Source: Bosea sp. (in: a-proteobacteria) (GTDB lineage Bacteria; Pseudomonadota; Alphaproteobacteria; Rhizobiales; Beijerinckiaceae). From it: 64,000 nucleotides of DNA. This document shows, piece by piece, positions 25,638-34,280 of this stretch. Below the pieces are notes generated by a model. That model was not told where the DNA came from. It made no database searches and worked only from the letters and a program-made list of their open reading frames with translations. Each line of letters opens with the position of its first letter. Within the stretch, counting starts at the first letter, position 1. The stretch spans positions 2,718,698-2,782,697 of the forward strand of contig JAAVVV010000001.1 of assembly GCA_023910605.1 (NCBI GenBank), read 5' to 3'. Both the position numbers and the translations under genes were made by a program.

Positions 25638-27151
25638 GCCTTCAACGCCTCTCCAACGCCAGCCTTGCCGCACTCCCCCGCTCGATTGCAAGGCCAGCTT
25701 ATGATCGCGCCGGCATCACGCCGGGCATCGTGCATCTGGGCGTCGGCGCGTTCCATCGCGCGCATCAGGCCGTGGTGGTGGATGACAGGCTGGCGGCCGG
25801 CGAGACAAGCTGGGGCATCATCGCTGCATCTCTGCGCTCCGCCGACACGCGCGATGCGCTCGCGCCGCAGGACGGGCTCTACACCATGGCGGTGCGCGAC
25901 GGCGCTGCGACGTCGCTGCGCGTCATCGGCGCCATTCAGGAGGTCATCGTCGCGCCAGAGGCGCGTGAGCGCCTGATCGCGGCCATGGCCGATCCGCGCA
26001 TCCGCATCGTCTCGCTCACCATCACCGAAAAGGGCTATTGCCGCGCTGCGGGCTCTGGCCTGCTCAACGATGACCACCCCGACATCCGCCACGATCTCGC
26101 CTCCCCGCTTGCGCCCGTCAGCGCGCCCGGCCTGATCGTCGAGGCGCTGCGCCGCCGCCGCAGCGAGAGCGTGGCGCCCTTCACCGTGCTGTGCTGCGAC
26201 AACCTGCCCGCCAATGGCCGCACCGTGCATCGCGTTCTGTCCGACTTCGCAGCGCTGCGCGACATGGATCTCGGCCGCCATGTCGAGGCCGAACTCGTCT
26301 GCCCCTCGACCATGGTCGACCGCATTGTTCCGGCCACCACGGATGCGGATCGGGCAGCCGTCGCTGCCGCGCTCGGCGTCACGGATGCCTGGCCGGTCAT
26401 GACCGAACCCTTCATCCAATGGGTGGTGGAGGACCGCTTCGGGGCGGGGCGCCCGCGCTTCGAGGAGGCCGGAGTCGAGATCGTCGGCGAGGTCGCGCCC
26501 CATGAACTGATGAAGCTCAGACTGCTCAATGGCACGCACTCGACCATGGCCTATCTCGGGCAGTTGTCGGGGCTGGAGACAATCTCCGACGTGGTCGGCC
26601 AACCCGATTTCGCCCGCGTCGTGCGCGCCATGATGGATGAGGAGCTTGGGCCCACCATCCCCGGCTTCACCCGCGCGCAGCTCGATGCCTACAAGGATGC
26701 GCTCTTCGGCCGCTACCGCAACACCGCGCTTCGCCACCGCACGGCGCAGATCGCCATGGACGGCACGCAGAAGATTCCGCAGCGCCTCGTCAACACCGCC
26801 CGCGAACGCCTGGCAACCGGCCAGCCCATCGCCCGGATCGGCCTCGCCATCGCCGCCTTCTGCCGCTTCATGACCGGCACGGGCGAGGACGGGGCGACCC
26901 TGCCGATCAACGATCCGCTGGCGGCCCGCTTCGCCGAGGCCAGCGCCGCTGCGGGCGCGACCGGCGTGGCGCGCACCGGCAACCCCGCCGATGCCGCTGC
27001 CCTCGCTGAAAGACTGGCCCCGGCAATGCTTGGGATCGCCGACGTCTTCGGCGAGATCGGGCGCGACCCCGCCTTGCTGGCTGCGGTCAAGGCGCCTTTG
27101 GCGCGGCTTTATGCAGATGGCGCCCGCGCCACCGTCGCCGCCTTCGCCTGA
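25634..27151 (+). CDS. uxuB: Mannitol dehydrogenase family, D-mannonate oxidoreductase (fructuronate reductase)
   Basis: The 505-residue NAD-dependent polyol dehydrogenase has IVHLGVGAFHRAHQAVVVD at the N-terminus (nucleotide binding). The catalytic Lys-x4-Asn-x2-His appears as KLRLLNGTHS at about 295. Next to uxaC and uxuA, the activity is best read as fructuronate to mannonate (UxuB) rather than mannitol oxidation. ATG 25634 overlaps the dctM stop. Its 3' end overlaps the convergent FAD oxidoreductase gene by 43 nt. Confidence 0.9.
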   Translation: MSLQRLSNASLAALPRSIARPAYDRAGITPGIVHLGVGAFHRAHQAVVVDDRLAAGETSWGIIAASLRSADTRDALAPQDGLYTMAVRDGAATSLRVIGAIQEVIVAPEARERLIAAMADPRIRIVSLTITEKGYCRAAGSGLLNDDHPDIRHDLASPLAPVSAPGLIVEALRRRRSESVAPFTVLCCDNLPANGRTVHRVLSDFAALRDMDLGRHVEAELVCPSTMVDRIVPATTDADRAAVAAALGVTDAWPVMTEPFIQWVVEDRFGAGRPRFEEAGVEIVGEVAPHELMKLRLLNGTHSTMAYLGQLSGLETISDVVGQPDFARVVRAMMDEELGPTIPGFTRAQLDAYKDALFGRYRNTALRHRTAQIAMDGTQKIPQRLVNTARERLATGQPIARIGLAIAAFCRFMTGTGEDGATLPINDPLAARFAEASAAAGATGVARTGNPADAAALAERLAPAMLGIADVFGEIGRDPALLAAVKAPLARLYADGARATVAAFA

Positions 27152-28536
27152 CGCGCGGCAGCTTCGCCGGCGATGTAGCCGTAGCCGACCGCCGTCAGGA
27201 GGCCGTTGCCGGAGAGATAGCCCGAAGCCTGCGCACCCGACACGCCGCAGGCCGCGCCGCCGGCAGCGAACAGATTGGGGAACCCGTCGCCGCTCGTGCT
27301 CACCACCCGCGCCTCGTGATCAACCACCAGCCCGCCCTGGGTGTGGAACAGCGCGCCCGTGACACGGACGGCATGGAAGGGCGGCGACAGCGGCGCGATG
27401 CCCGCCCATCTGCGCCCGAAGCGATCGGTTCCGCCGGCGCGCTTGAGGGCCTCGACCTCGGCATGGGTGGCGGCGAGACTGTCTGCCGGCAGCCGCATCA
27501 TCGCGGCGAGGACTTCGAGGCTTTCCGCGCACAGCACCGCCCCTGCCGCTTCCGCCTGACGGAAATCCTCGAATTGCCGCGCAATACCAGCGATGCGACC
27601 ATCGAACAGGCTCCAGCCCAGCCCCTCCGGTTGAGCGAGGATGCTGGCCGCCGCCTCCGAATATCCCAGCGCCTCGTTGGCGAAGCGTGCGCCAGCGAGG
27701 TTCACCTGATAGCCGCCCTCGACATTGGTGGCCCAGGTGATGAGGATGCCGTGGGGATGGGCCACCGAGCCGTGACCCTGATGGCCGGAGAGATGCCGCG
27801 TGGCGGCTCCAAGCCTGCGGCCCCACACCAGGGCATCGCCCTGGTTGCCGGGATGCCCGAAATACAGCGCCTCCGCCATCGGCGGAATCTCGGCGGCGAC
27901 CAGGTCCTTCGCGCCGCCATAGCCGTTCGAGGCCAGCACCAGAGCCTCGCAGCCGATGCGGTCGCGCGAGCCATCGGGTCTCGCGATCTCCACCCCGGCG
28001 ACCCGCTGGCCATCGCACAGCAGCGCCGCAGCCAGGGCCTCGGTCACGATGTCGACGCCCGCAGCTTCCGCCGCGCTGCGCAACCGGTCCATCAGTTCCG
28101 CGCCGGAACGGCTCGGCAGGCCATGCATGCGGCAGGCCGAATGGCCAGGATAGGTGAAGTTGGTGATGATGGAAAACGGCAGGCCATGCCGATCGGCAAG
28201 CCATTCCAGCACCTCGCCCGCCACGGCGGCGACACGCTCCACCTGCGCGCGTTCAGGTTCGTCATGAGCCTTGGCCATGATGTCGGCGACGAAGCTCGCC
28301 GTGCTGTCCGCGACGCCAGCTTCGCCCTGGAATCGCGTGCCGGCGGCGGGGATCAGCCCGGCGGAGAGCGCGGTGGAGCCGCGGGGCACGGCGTCGCGCT
28401 CGATGACCAGCACCTCGCAGCCCGCCTCGCGCGCCCGCAGCGCTGCAACCAGCCCGGCAGCGCCCGCCCCGATGATCAGCACGTCGCATCGGGCCTCGAA
28501 CGGAAGGCCCGCAGACGGCAGGATCGCCGCGCTCAC
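27109..28536 (-). CDS. FAD-dependent oxidoreductase, fumarate reductase/TcuA-like flavoprotein family
   Basis: The 475-residue flavoprotein begins with a dinucleotide-binding motif (DVLIIGAGAAGLVAALRAREAGCEVLVIERD at about 18-48) and keeps FAD_binding_2 features: GSTALSAGLIPAAGTRFQ, LASNGYGGAKDL, GHQGHGS and a C-terminal LFAAGGAACGVSGAQASGYLSGNGLLTA. Relatives oxidise or reduce C-C bonds next to carboxylates (fumarate reductase, tricarballylate dehydrogenase) or ketosteroids. It is divergent from the HutC regulator and catabolic operon, sharing a palindromic operator, so it probably belongs to that pathway. No signal peptide is seen. Confidence 0.85.
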   Translation of the reverse strand: MSAAILPSAGLPFEARCDVLIIGAGAAGLVAALRAREAGCEVLVIERDAVPRGSTALSAGLIPAAGTRFQGEAGVADSTASFVADIMAKAHDEPERAQVERVAAVAGEVLEWLADRHGLPFSIITNFTYPGHSACRMHGLPSRSGAELMDRLRSAAEAAGVDIVTEALAAALLCDGQRVAGVEIARPDGSRDRIGCEALVLASNGYGGAKDLVAAEIPPMAEALYFGHPGNQGDALVWGRRLGAATRHLSGHQGHGSVAHPHGILITWATNVEGGYQVNLAGARFANEALGYSEAAASILAQPEGLGWSLFDGRIAGIARQFEDFRQAEAAGAVLCAESLEVLAAMMRLPADSLAATHAEVEALKRAGGTDRFGRRWAGIAPLSPPFHAVRVTGALFHTQGGLVVDHEARVVSTSGDGFPNLFAAGGAACGVSGAQASGYLSGNGLLTAVGYGYIAGEAAARQAKAATVARAPSA

Positions 28537-28601
28537 AGGACATGCCCCTTCAGTCCACGCAGCCTTGCGCCTTGTCTCGTCATCTTCTTGCCTCCGGGAC
28601 C

Positions 28602-28635
28602 TTGACGTGACGCATCTGTGCTAGATGTAATACAT
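28602..28635 (+). promoter_or_regulatory. Promoter with palindromic operator for the regulator and catabolic operon
   Basis: TTGACG (28602-28607) and TGTAAT (28626-28631) with an 18-bp spacer form a plausible sigma-70 promoter toward the HutC-type gene. ATGTAATACAT at 28625-28635 is a perfect palindrome (5+1+5) covering the -10. GntR/HutC repressors bind such sites, so autoregulation and control of the divergent FAD gene are likely. Confidence 0.65.
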
Positions 28636-28658
28636 ATAGGCAAGCCGGAGCCCCCGCA

Positions 28659-29519
28659 TTGGACGCCATCGAGACATCCAAGACCCATCGGCTGTATCTG
28701 CTTCTCAAGGATCGGATCACGAGCGGCGCTCTGGGTCCAGGCCAACGCTTGCCGAGCGAGCCCAACCTCGCCGCGACCCACGGCCTCTCGCGCGTGACGA
28801 TCCGGCGGGCGCTCGATGGCCTGGCCCGTGACGGCCTCATCACCCGCCAGCCGGGCGCTGGAACCTTCGTCAATGGCGCAAAGACGCACGCGCCGCTCGT
28901 TGCTAACCTGTCGGATCTCATGGGCCACCTCGTGGCCATGGGCCGCGCCACCCGCGTGAAGCTGCTCTCGTTCGATTACGTCGATCCCGCCCCCGCCGTC
29001 GCCGCCGCGCTTCGGCTCGAGCCGGGCGAGCGCACGCAGCTTTGCGTGCGCGTGCGCTATCTCGACGACAAGCCGTTCTCGCATCTCACCACCCACGTTC
29101 CCGAGCGCATCGGCGCCACCTATTGCGAGGCCGATCTGGCGCGCACGCCGCTGCTTGCGCTGCTGGAGCGCTCCGGCGTCGTGGCGGACCGGGCCGGCCA
29201 GACCATATCGGCCACACTGGCGGGGCCGGAGACTGCCGCAGCACTGGATGTGGAGATCGGCTCGGCGCTGATCTCGCTCACCCGCGTTGTGGTGGATGCG
29301 GAAGGCTGCGGCATCGAGCATCTTTCGGCTCTCTACCGGCCCGACATGCATGCCTTCCACATGGACATGCTGCGCACCGGCGACGGCGCGAACCGGCATT
29401 GGCGGCCCACAGCTTCGGGTTTGCCGAGACTGACGCCCCCATTGAACCCAACCGGCATCCAGACAACTGCGGCAAAGAGCGACCGCAGAGGGCCGACCAC
29501 AGCGAGGAGAAGACCATGA
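28659..29519 (+). CDS. GntR family regulator, HutC/UTRA subfamily
   Basis: The 286-residue regulator has a GntR winged helix (about 8-72; LPSEPNLAATHGLSRVTIRRALDGLARDGLI) and a UTRA ligand-binding domain (about 90-235). The start is TTG 28659, supported by CCGGAG at 28645-28650 and by the promoter just upstream. The last 40 residues are low-complexity and basic. Its stop overlaps the start of the transporter binding protein (ATGA), so it is the first gene of the catabolic operon and probably its repressor, with the imported compound or an intermediate as inducer. Confidence 0.88.
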   Translation: MDAIETSKTHRLYLLLKDRITSGALGPGQRLPSEPNLAATHGLSRVTIRRALDGLARDGLITRQPGAGTFVNGAKTHAPLVANLSDLMGHLVAMGRATRVKLLSFDYVDPAPAVAAALRLEPGERTQLCVRVRYLDDKPFSHLTTHVPERIGATYCEADLARTPLLALLERSGVVADRAGQTISATLAGPETAAALDVEIGSALISLTRVVVDAEGCGIEHLSALYRPDMHAFHMDMLRTGDGANRHWRPTASGLPRLTPPLNPTGIQTTAAKSDRRGPTTARRRP

Positions 29520-30718
29520 CCACCCATCGTCGCACCATCCTGCGCGGCGCCGCCGCAACAGGCGCGCTGCTTGCCATGCCGGGCCTCGTGAGGGCCCAGT
29601 CGCCCGCGATCAAGATCGGCATCCTCCAGCCCGTGACCGGCGCGCTGGCGCAGGACGGCGAATATGGCCGCCTCGGCGCGGAGATCGCGCTGAACGAGAT
29701 CAACAATGCCGGCGGCATCAAGTCGATGGGCGGCGCGCGGCTGCAAATGGTCTTCGGCGACGCGCGCTCCAATCCCGAGGGCGGCACGGCCGAGGTCGAG
29801 CGCATGCAGGCCGAGGGCGTGGCGGCCATCGTGGGCGGCTTCGCCTCCCCCATCGTGCTGGCCGCCAGCCAGGCCGCTTCGCGCTATGACATCCCCTACA
29901 TCTGCGATGTGGGCGTCTCCGACCAGATCGTCGGGCGCGGGCTGAAGAACACCTTCCGTTTCGGGCCCGGCTTCGGCAACGTCACCTCCACCGCGCTGGA
30001 GAACCTCGTCAAGCTGAACGACGCCGCCGGCAAGCCGGCCCGAACCGTCGTCATTGTCCATGAAGACGGCCTGTTCGGCGCCGGCATGGCCAAGCTGCTC
30101 CAGACCCAGCTGCCTCCGCGCGGCTTCGAGATCCTCGAGACCATTGCTCACCCGACGCCTTCGCGCGACATGTCGAACGTGGCCCTGCGCATCCGCGCGC
30201 TGAACCCCGATCTCGTCATCCCGTCGAGCTACTATGCCGAGTTCGTGCTGCTGGCCCGCACCATGCAGCAGCAGCGCATCCGTCCCAAGGGCGTCTACGC
30301 CATCCTGAACGGCGCAGCCTCCAACTTCCGCTTCGTGAAGGAGTTTTCCGACGCGGCCAACCTCGTCATGGACTGCAACCACTGGGCCGATCCGCGCAAG
30401 CCCAAGACGGCGCAGGTCAAGGCGCAGGCCGAGCAGGGCGGCCGGTTCTGGCTCTACAACACCCCGCTCAACTACTCCTGCGTGAGGCTGCTGGCGGACG
30501 CCATCGAGCGCGCCGGCTCGGCCGATCGCGCCAGGGTCACCGAAGCACTCGCCAACTCCGCCTTCTCCGACCACATCATGCCCTATGGCCCGACCAGGTT
30601 CGTCAACGGCCAGAACCAGGGCGCGGCGCCGGTGAACACCCAGGTGCAGAATGGCGATATCAAGGTCATCTTCCCGACCGAGTTCGCCGACGCAAAGCCG
30701 GTCTTCCCGGCGGTCTGA
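29516..30718 (+). CDS. Branched-chain amino acid-type ABC transporter substrate-binding protein
   Basis: The 400-residue protein has a twin-arginine-like signal (HRRTILRGAAATGALLAMPGLVRA) and then a Peripla_BP_6 fold: IKIGILQPVTGALAQDGEYGRLGAEIALNEIN at the mature N-terminus, AIVGGFASPIVLAASQAA and RTVVIVHEDGLFGAGMAK. Such LivJ-like proteins bind amino acids, but also amides, urea and aromatic acids. The ligand here must be judged from the downstream hydantoinase and lyase genes, and is unknown. It is followed by a 188-bp gap holding a palindromic repeat before the permease. Confidence 0.9.
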   Translation: MTTHRRTILRGAAATGALLAMPGLVRAQSPAIKIGILQPVTGALAQDGEYGRLGAEIALNEINNAGGIKSMGGARLQMVFGDARSNPEGGTAEVERMQAEGVAAIVGGFASPIVLAASQAASRYDIPYICDVGVSDQIVGRGLKNTFRFGPGFGNVTSTALENLVKLNDAAGKPARTVVIVHEDGLFGAGMAKLLQTQLPPRGFEILETIAHPTPSRDMSNVALRIRALNPDLVIPSSYYAEFVLLARTMQQQRIRPKGVYAILNGAASNFRFVKEFSDAANLVMDCNHWADPRKPKTAQVKAQAEQGGRFWLYNTPLNYSCVRLLADAIERAGSADRARVTEALANSAFSDHIMPYGPTRFVNGQNQGAAPVNTQVQNGDIKVIFPTEFADAKPVFPAV

Positions 30719-30796
30719 GGCACAAGGCCTCACCCTGCACCTCCACGAGGCGCAGGGTGAGGGCGGCCTGACTGCAAAGGCTGCGATCATTTCACG

Positions 30797-30900
30797 GTGT
30801 CATCCCCGGCGGCGCTTGCAAGGCGCCGGGAAGGGGATCCACCATGCCGATATGCGAATGGATCCCCTTCCCGGCCCGTCGGGCCGCCGGGGATGACGCC
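30797..30900. repeat. Long palindromic repeat inside the transporter operon
   Basis: GTCATCCCCGGC...GGGAAGGGGATCCA (left arm, about 30799-30842) is mirrored by TGGATCCCCTTCCC...GCCGGGGATGAC (right arm, 30859-30898). It resembles dispersed GTCATCCC-type repeats of Rhizobiales. It forms a strong stem-loop between the binding-protein gene and the permease, where it could stabilise the upstream mRNA and raise binding protein over membrane components. It is a different family from the repeat at 7096-7168. Confidence 0.75.
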
Positions 30901-30906
30901 TCGATC

Positions 30907-31779
30907 ATGCTCAAGCTCGACATCTTCCTGTCCGCGCTCGCGAACGGTCTCATGACCGGAGCCGTCTATGCGCTGATCGCGCTGGGGCTGACGCTCGTCT
31001 ATGGCGTGCTTCACATCATCAACTTCGCCCATGGCGCCACGCTGACGGCAGCGATGTTTGCCGTCTTCGTGATGCACAACGCCTTCGGCATCGATCCGTA
31101 CTTTGCGATATTCATCCTCACGCCGCTCTTCTTCGCGCTGGGCTACGGCGTGCAGCGCTTCGTCATCAACCCGGCCAGCCACGGCGATGACAGCAACATC
31201 CTGCTCGTCACGCTGGGCCTCTCCATCATCATCGAGAACGCCCTGCTGGCCGGATTTCGCTCCGACACCCGCTCGATCGACGTGCCTTACGGCTTCTCCG
31301 TCGTCGAGGTGGGCAACCTGTTCTTGTCCACGCCCAAGCTCGTCGCCTTCGGCGCCTCGTTCGTCGTGGCGGGCGCCCTCTGGCTTCTGCTCGCGCGCAC
31401 CGACACGGGCAAGGCCATCCGCGCCGTGGCGCGCGAGAAGACCGGCGCTTCGCTGTCAGGCATCAATGTTGACCACATCTATGCCGTGACTTTCGGCATC
31501 GGCGCGGCCTGCCTCGCCATCGCCGCCTGCCTGCTGATGCCGACCTTCCTCGTCAATCCGCGCATCGGCAACGCCTTCGTGCTCGTCGCCTTCACCATCG
31601 TGGTGCTCGGCGGCATGGGCTCGATCACCGGCGCGCTCATCGGCGGCCTCATCATCGGCGTGGTGGAAAGCCTGTCCGGGCTGTATTTCGGCGAGAGCCT
31701 CGGCCAGATCGGCATCTTCCTGATCTTCATCCTGGTGCTGCTGTTCAAACCCACCGGCCTGTTCGGAGCGCGGGCATGA
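30907..31779 (+). CDS. Branched-chain amino acid-type ABC permease (LivH family)
   Basis: The 290-residue membrane protein has eight or so membrane segments and LivH motifs: NGLMTGAVYALIALGLTLVYGVLHIINFAHG near the start, GLSIIIENALLAGF and a C-terminal VLGGMGSITGALIGGLIIGVVES. ATG 30907 is chosen because an earlier in-frame ATG (30844) lies inside the palindromic repeat and would add an artificial leader. It overlaps the LivM-like gene by 4 nt. Confidence 0.92.
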   Translation: MLKLDIFLSALANGLMTGAVYALIALGLTLVYGVLHIINFAHGATLTAAMFAVFVMHNAFGIDPYFAIFILTPLFFALGYGVQRFVINPASHGDDSNILLVTLGLSIIIENALLAGFRSDTRSIDVPYGFSVVEVGNLFLSTPKLVAFGASFVVAGALWLLLARTDTGKAIRAVAREKTGASLSGINVDHIYAVTFGIGAACLAIAACLLMPTFLVNPRIGNAFVLVAFTIVVLGGMGSITGALIGGLIIGVVESLSGLYFGESLGQIGIFLIFILVLLFKPTGLFGARA

Positions 31780-32768
31780 GCGGCGAAAGCAATTCCATGG
31801 CGCCCTGGCTGCCGATCATCGCCGTCGTCGCCGCGCTTGCCCTGCTGCCGCTTGGGCTAGGCTCGAACACCGTCCTCAACTTCCTCAGCTTCGCGATGAT
31901 CATCACCATCGCGGCCCAGGGCTGGAACATCCTCGGCGGCTATGGCGGCCAGTTCTCCTTCGGCCATGCCGTGTTCTTCGGCACGGGGGCCTATGCCATG
32001 GCGCTGCTTCAGGTGCGGTTCGGCATCAATCCCTGGCTCGCCCTGCCCCTTTCCATGGCGCTGGGCGCGCTGGTCGGCTTCGCCATCGGCTTTCTCAGCT
32101 TCCGTGCTCGTCTGCGCGGCTCCTACTTCGCCCTGGTGACGCTCGCCTTCGCCGAGCTGTTCCGCATCAGCGCCAATGCCTCTGGCTTCACCGGCGGGGC
32201 GGCGGGCGTGCTCGTGCCGCTCAGGCTTGATCCGGCGCAGATGCAGTTCGCCGACAAGCGCGTGGCCTACTGGCTGGCGCTGTGCTTCGTGGCTGCGGGA
32301 CTTGCGCTGACGCTGGCTCTGGCACGCTCCCGCTTCGGCGCACAACTCGTCGCCGTGCGCGAGAACGAGGAGGCGGCCCGCGCTCTCGGCGTCGATGCGC
32401 TTGGCGTCAAGCTCAAGGCCATCACGCTGTCGGGCGCGATCACCGCCAGCGCCGGCTGCCTCTACACCCAGAAATTCCTCTATCTGGACGCCAACCTCGC
32501 CTACGGGCCATGGGTCTCCGTCGAGGCGCTGCTGGCGCCGATCATAGGCGGGCTTGGCACCGTGTTCGGGCCGTTGGTGGGCGCGGTCGTGCTGCTGGGC
32601 CTCGGAGAGGTAACCAAGACCGTGTTCGCCAATCTGATGGGCGGCTCCATCCCCGGCGTCGATCTCGTGGTGTTCGGCGTGCTTCTGATCCTCTGCGTGG
32701 CCCATGCGCCGCGCGGCGTGCTGGGCCTTGCCGGCCGCCTTCTCGGCAAAGGGAGGGCGAGGCCATGA
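31776..32768 (+). CDS. Branched-chain amino acid-type ABC permease (LivM family)
   Basis: The 330-residue membrane protein shows LivM features: GWNILGGYGGQFSFGHAVFFGTGAYA, AFLSFRARLRGSYFALVTLAFAELFR-like sequence, the cytoplasmic loop RFGAQLVAVRENEEAARALGVD and PIIGGLGTVFGPLVGAVVLLGLGE. It forms the translocation pore with the LivH-like protein. It overlaps its upstream and downstream neighbours by 4 nt each. Confidence 0.92.
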   Translation: MSGESNSMAPWLPIIAVVAALALLPLGLGSNTVLNFLSFAMIITIAAQGWNILGGYGGQFSFGHAVFFGTGAYAMALLQVRFGINPWLALPLSMALGALVGFAIGFLSFRARLRGSYFALVTLAFAELFRISANASGFTGGAAGVLVPLRLDPAQMQFADKRVAYWLALCFVAAGLALTLALARSRFGAQLVAVRENEEAARALGVDALGVKLKAITLSGAITASAGCLYTQKFLYLDANLAYGPWVSVEALLAPIIGGLGTVFGPLVGAVVLLGLGEVTKTVFANLMGGSIPGVDLVVFGVLLILCVAHAPRGVLGLAGRLLGKGRARP

Positions 32769-33583
32769 CCCCCCTTCTCTCGGTCAAGGAGGTCAGCAAG
32801 CGTTTCGGCGGCCTGGTCGCGGTCGATCATGCCTCGCTCGAGGTCCGGCAGGGCTCCATCACCGGCCTGATCGGCCCGAACGGCGCGGGCAAGACCACGC
32901 TCTTCACCATCATCGCCGGTTTCGAGCCGGCGACGGCCGGCCAGGTGGCGTTCGAGGGGCGTGAGATCACCGCCCTGCCCGCCCACAAGCGCGCCGCGCT
33001 GGGCATCGCCCGCACCTTCCAGATCGTGCAGCCCTTCGCGGGGCTCAGCGTGCGCGAGAACATCGCGGTCGGGGCCTTCCTGCGCCATGCCGCACGCTCC
33101 GATGCGCTGGCGAGGGCCGACGCTGTAGGGCGCGAGGTCGGCCTCGGCGCGCTTCTCGACCAGCCGGCCGGCGAACTCACCGTGGCGGGCCGCAAGCGGC
33201 TCGAACTTGCCCGCGCGCTGGCCACGGAGCCGAGGCTGCTGCTGCTCGACGAGGTGCTGGCGGGACTCAACCCGTCGGAAATCCGCGACATGATGCCAGT
33301 GGTGCAGGCCATCCGCGCCCGCGGCGTCACCATCCTCATCGTCGAGCATGTGATGCAGGCCGTGATGAGCCTGTGCGACATGGTCCATGTGCTGGCCCAG
33401 GGCCGCATCATCGCCTCGGGCCCGCCCGGCGCCGTCTCGCGCGATGCCAGCGTCGTCGAGGCCTATCTCGGCCATGGCGCCGCCGCGCGCATGCAGGAGC
33501 AGGAGAGCAAGGCCCGCCAGATGCCGGCGTCAGACGCGTCCGCGACGCCTCGCCCCTCACCGGGTGGAGCGCCCCATGCTTGA
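32765..33583 (+). CDS. Branched-chain amino acid-type ABC ATPase (LivG family)
   Basis: The 272-residue ATPase has Walker A GPNGAGKTT (about 37-45), RTFQIVQPFAGLSVRENIAVG, a degenerate signature (LTVAGRKRLELARAL), Walker B LLLLDEVLAGLN and the switch histidine VEHVMQAV. The signature AGR in place of SGG is within the LivG range. The C-terminus (about 245-272) is a non-conserved, charged tail. ATG 32765 is set by overlap with the LivM-like stop. Confidence 0.92.
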   Translation: MTPLLSVKEVSKRFGGLVAVDHASLEVRQGSITGLIGPNGAGKTTLFTIIAGFEPATAGQVAFEGREITALPAHKRAALGIARTFQIVQPFAGLSVRENIAVGAFLRHAARSDALARADAVGREVGLGALLDQPAGELTVAGRKRLELARALATEPRLLLLDEVLAGLNPSEIRDMMPVVQAIRARGVTILIVEHVMQAVMSLCDMVHVLAQGRIIASGPPGAVSRDASVVEAYLGHGAAARMQEQESKARQMPASDASATPRPSPGGAPHA

Positions 33584-34277
33584 GATCAGGGAGCTTCAGG
33601 CAGGTTATGGCGGCGTGGCCGTGCTCCGCGGCGTGTCGCTGGATGTGCAGCCCGGCGAGATCGTGGCCGTCCTCGGCGCCAATGGCGTGGGCAAGACCAC
33701 GCTGAACCGCGCAGTCTCCGGCCTGATTCGCGCCAGCGCCGGCACGGTGCGCTTCGATGGCGCCTCGATCACGGGCCTGCCCGCCCCCGACATCATGGGC
33801 CGGGGCCTCATCCATGTTCCGGAAGGACGCAAGATCTTCCCCAACATGAGCGTGCGGGAGAACCTCGAACTTGGCAGCTACCGCCGCGCCCGCGCCAACC
33901 GTGCGGTCAATCTGGAGCGCGCCTTCACCATCTTCCCGCGCCTGCGCGAGCGTGCCGCGCAGCTTGCCGGGACCCTTTCGGGCGGCGAGCAGCAGATGCT
34001 CGCCATCGGCCGCGGGCTGATGGCCGAGCCACGCCTCATCATCATGGACGAGCCGTCCCTCGGCCTGTCTCCGCTGCTCGTGGAGGAGATGTTCGCGCTG
34101 ATCGCCCGCATCGCAGCCGAGGGGCTCGCCGTCATGCTCGTGGAGCAGAACGTGGTGCAGTCGCTGGAACTCGCCAGCCGCGCCTATGTGCTGGAGAACG
34201 GCACGGTCGTGATGAAAGGCCCTGCCGAAACCCTCAAGCGCGATCCGCGCCTGATGACCACCTATCTGGGGATGTGA
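33576..34277 (+). CDS. Branched-chain amino acid-type ABC ATPase (LivF family)
   Basis: The 233-residue ATPase has Walker A GANGVGKTT, the LivF-type HVPEGRKIFPNMSVRENLELG, signature LSGGEQQMLAIGRGLM, Walker B LIIMDEPSLGLSP and VEQNVVQSLELASRAYVLENG. It completes the five-gene importer. It overlaps the LivG-like gene by 8 nt and precedes the PrpD-family gene by 3 nt. Confidence 0.93.
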   Translation: MLEIRELQAGYGGVAVLRGVSLDVQPGEIVAVLGANGVGKTTLNRAVSGLIRASAGTVRFDGASITGLPAPDIMGRGLIHVPEGRKIFPNMSVRENLELGSYRRARANRAVNLERAFTIFPRLRERAAQLAGTLSGGEQQMLAIGRGLMAEPRLIIMDEPSLGLSPLLVEEMFALIARIAAEGLAVMLVEQNVVQSLELASRAYVLENGTVVMKGPAETLKRDPRLMTTYLGM

Positions 34278-34280
34278 CGT

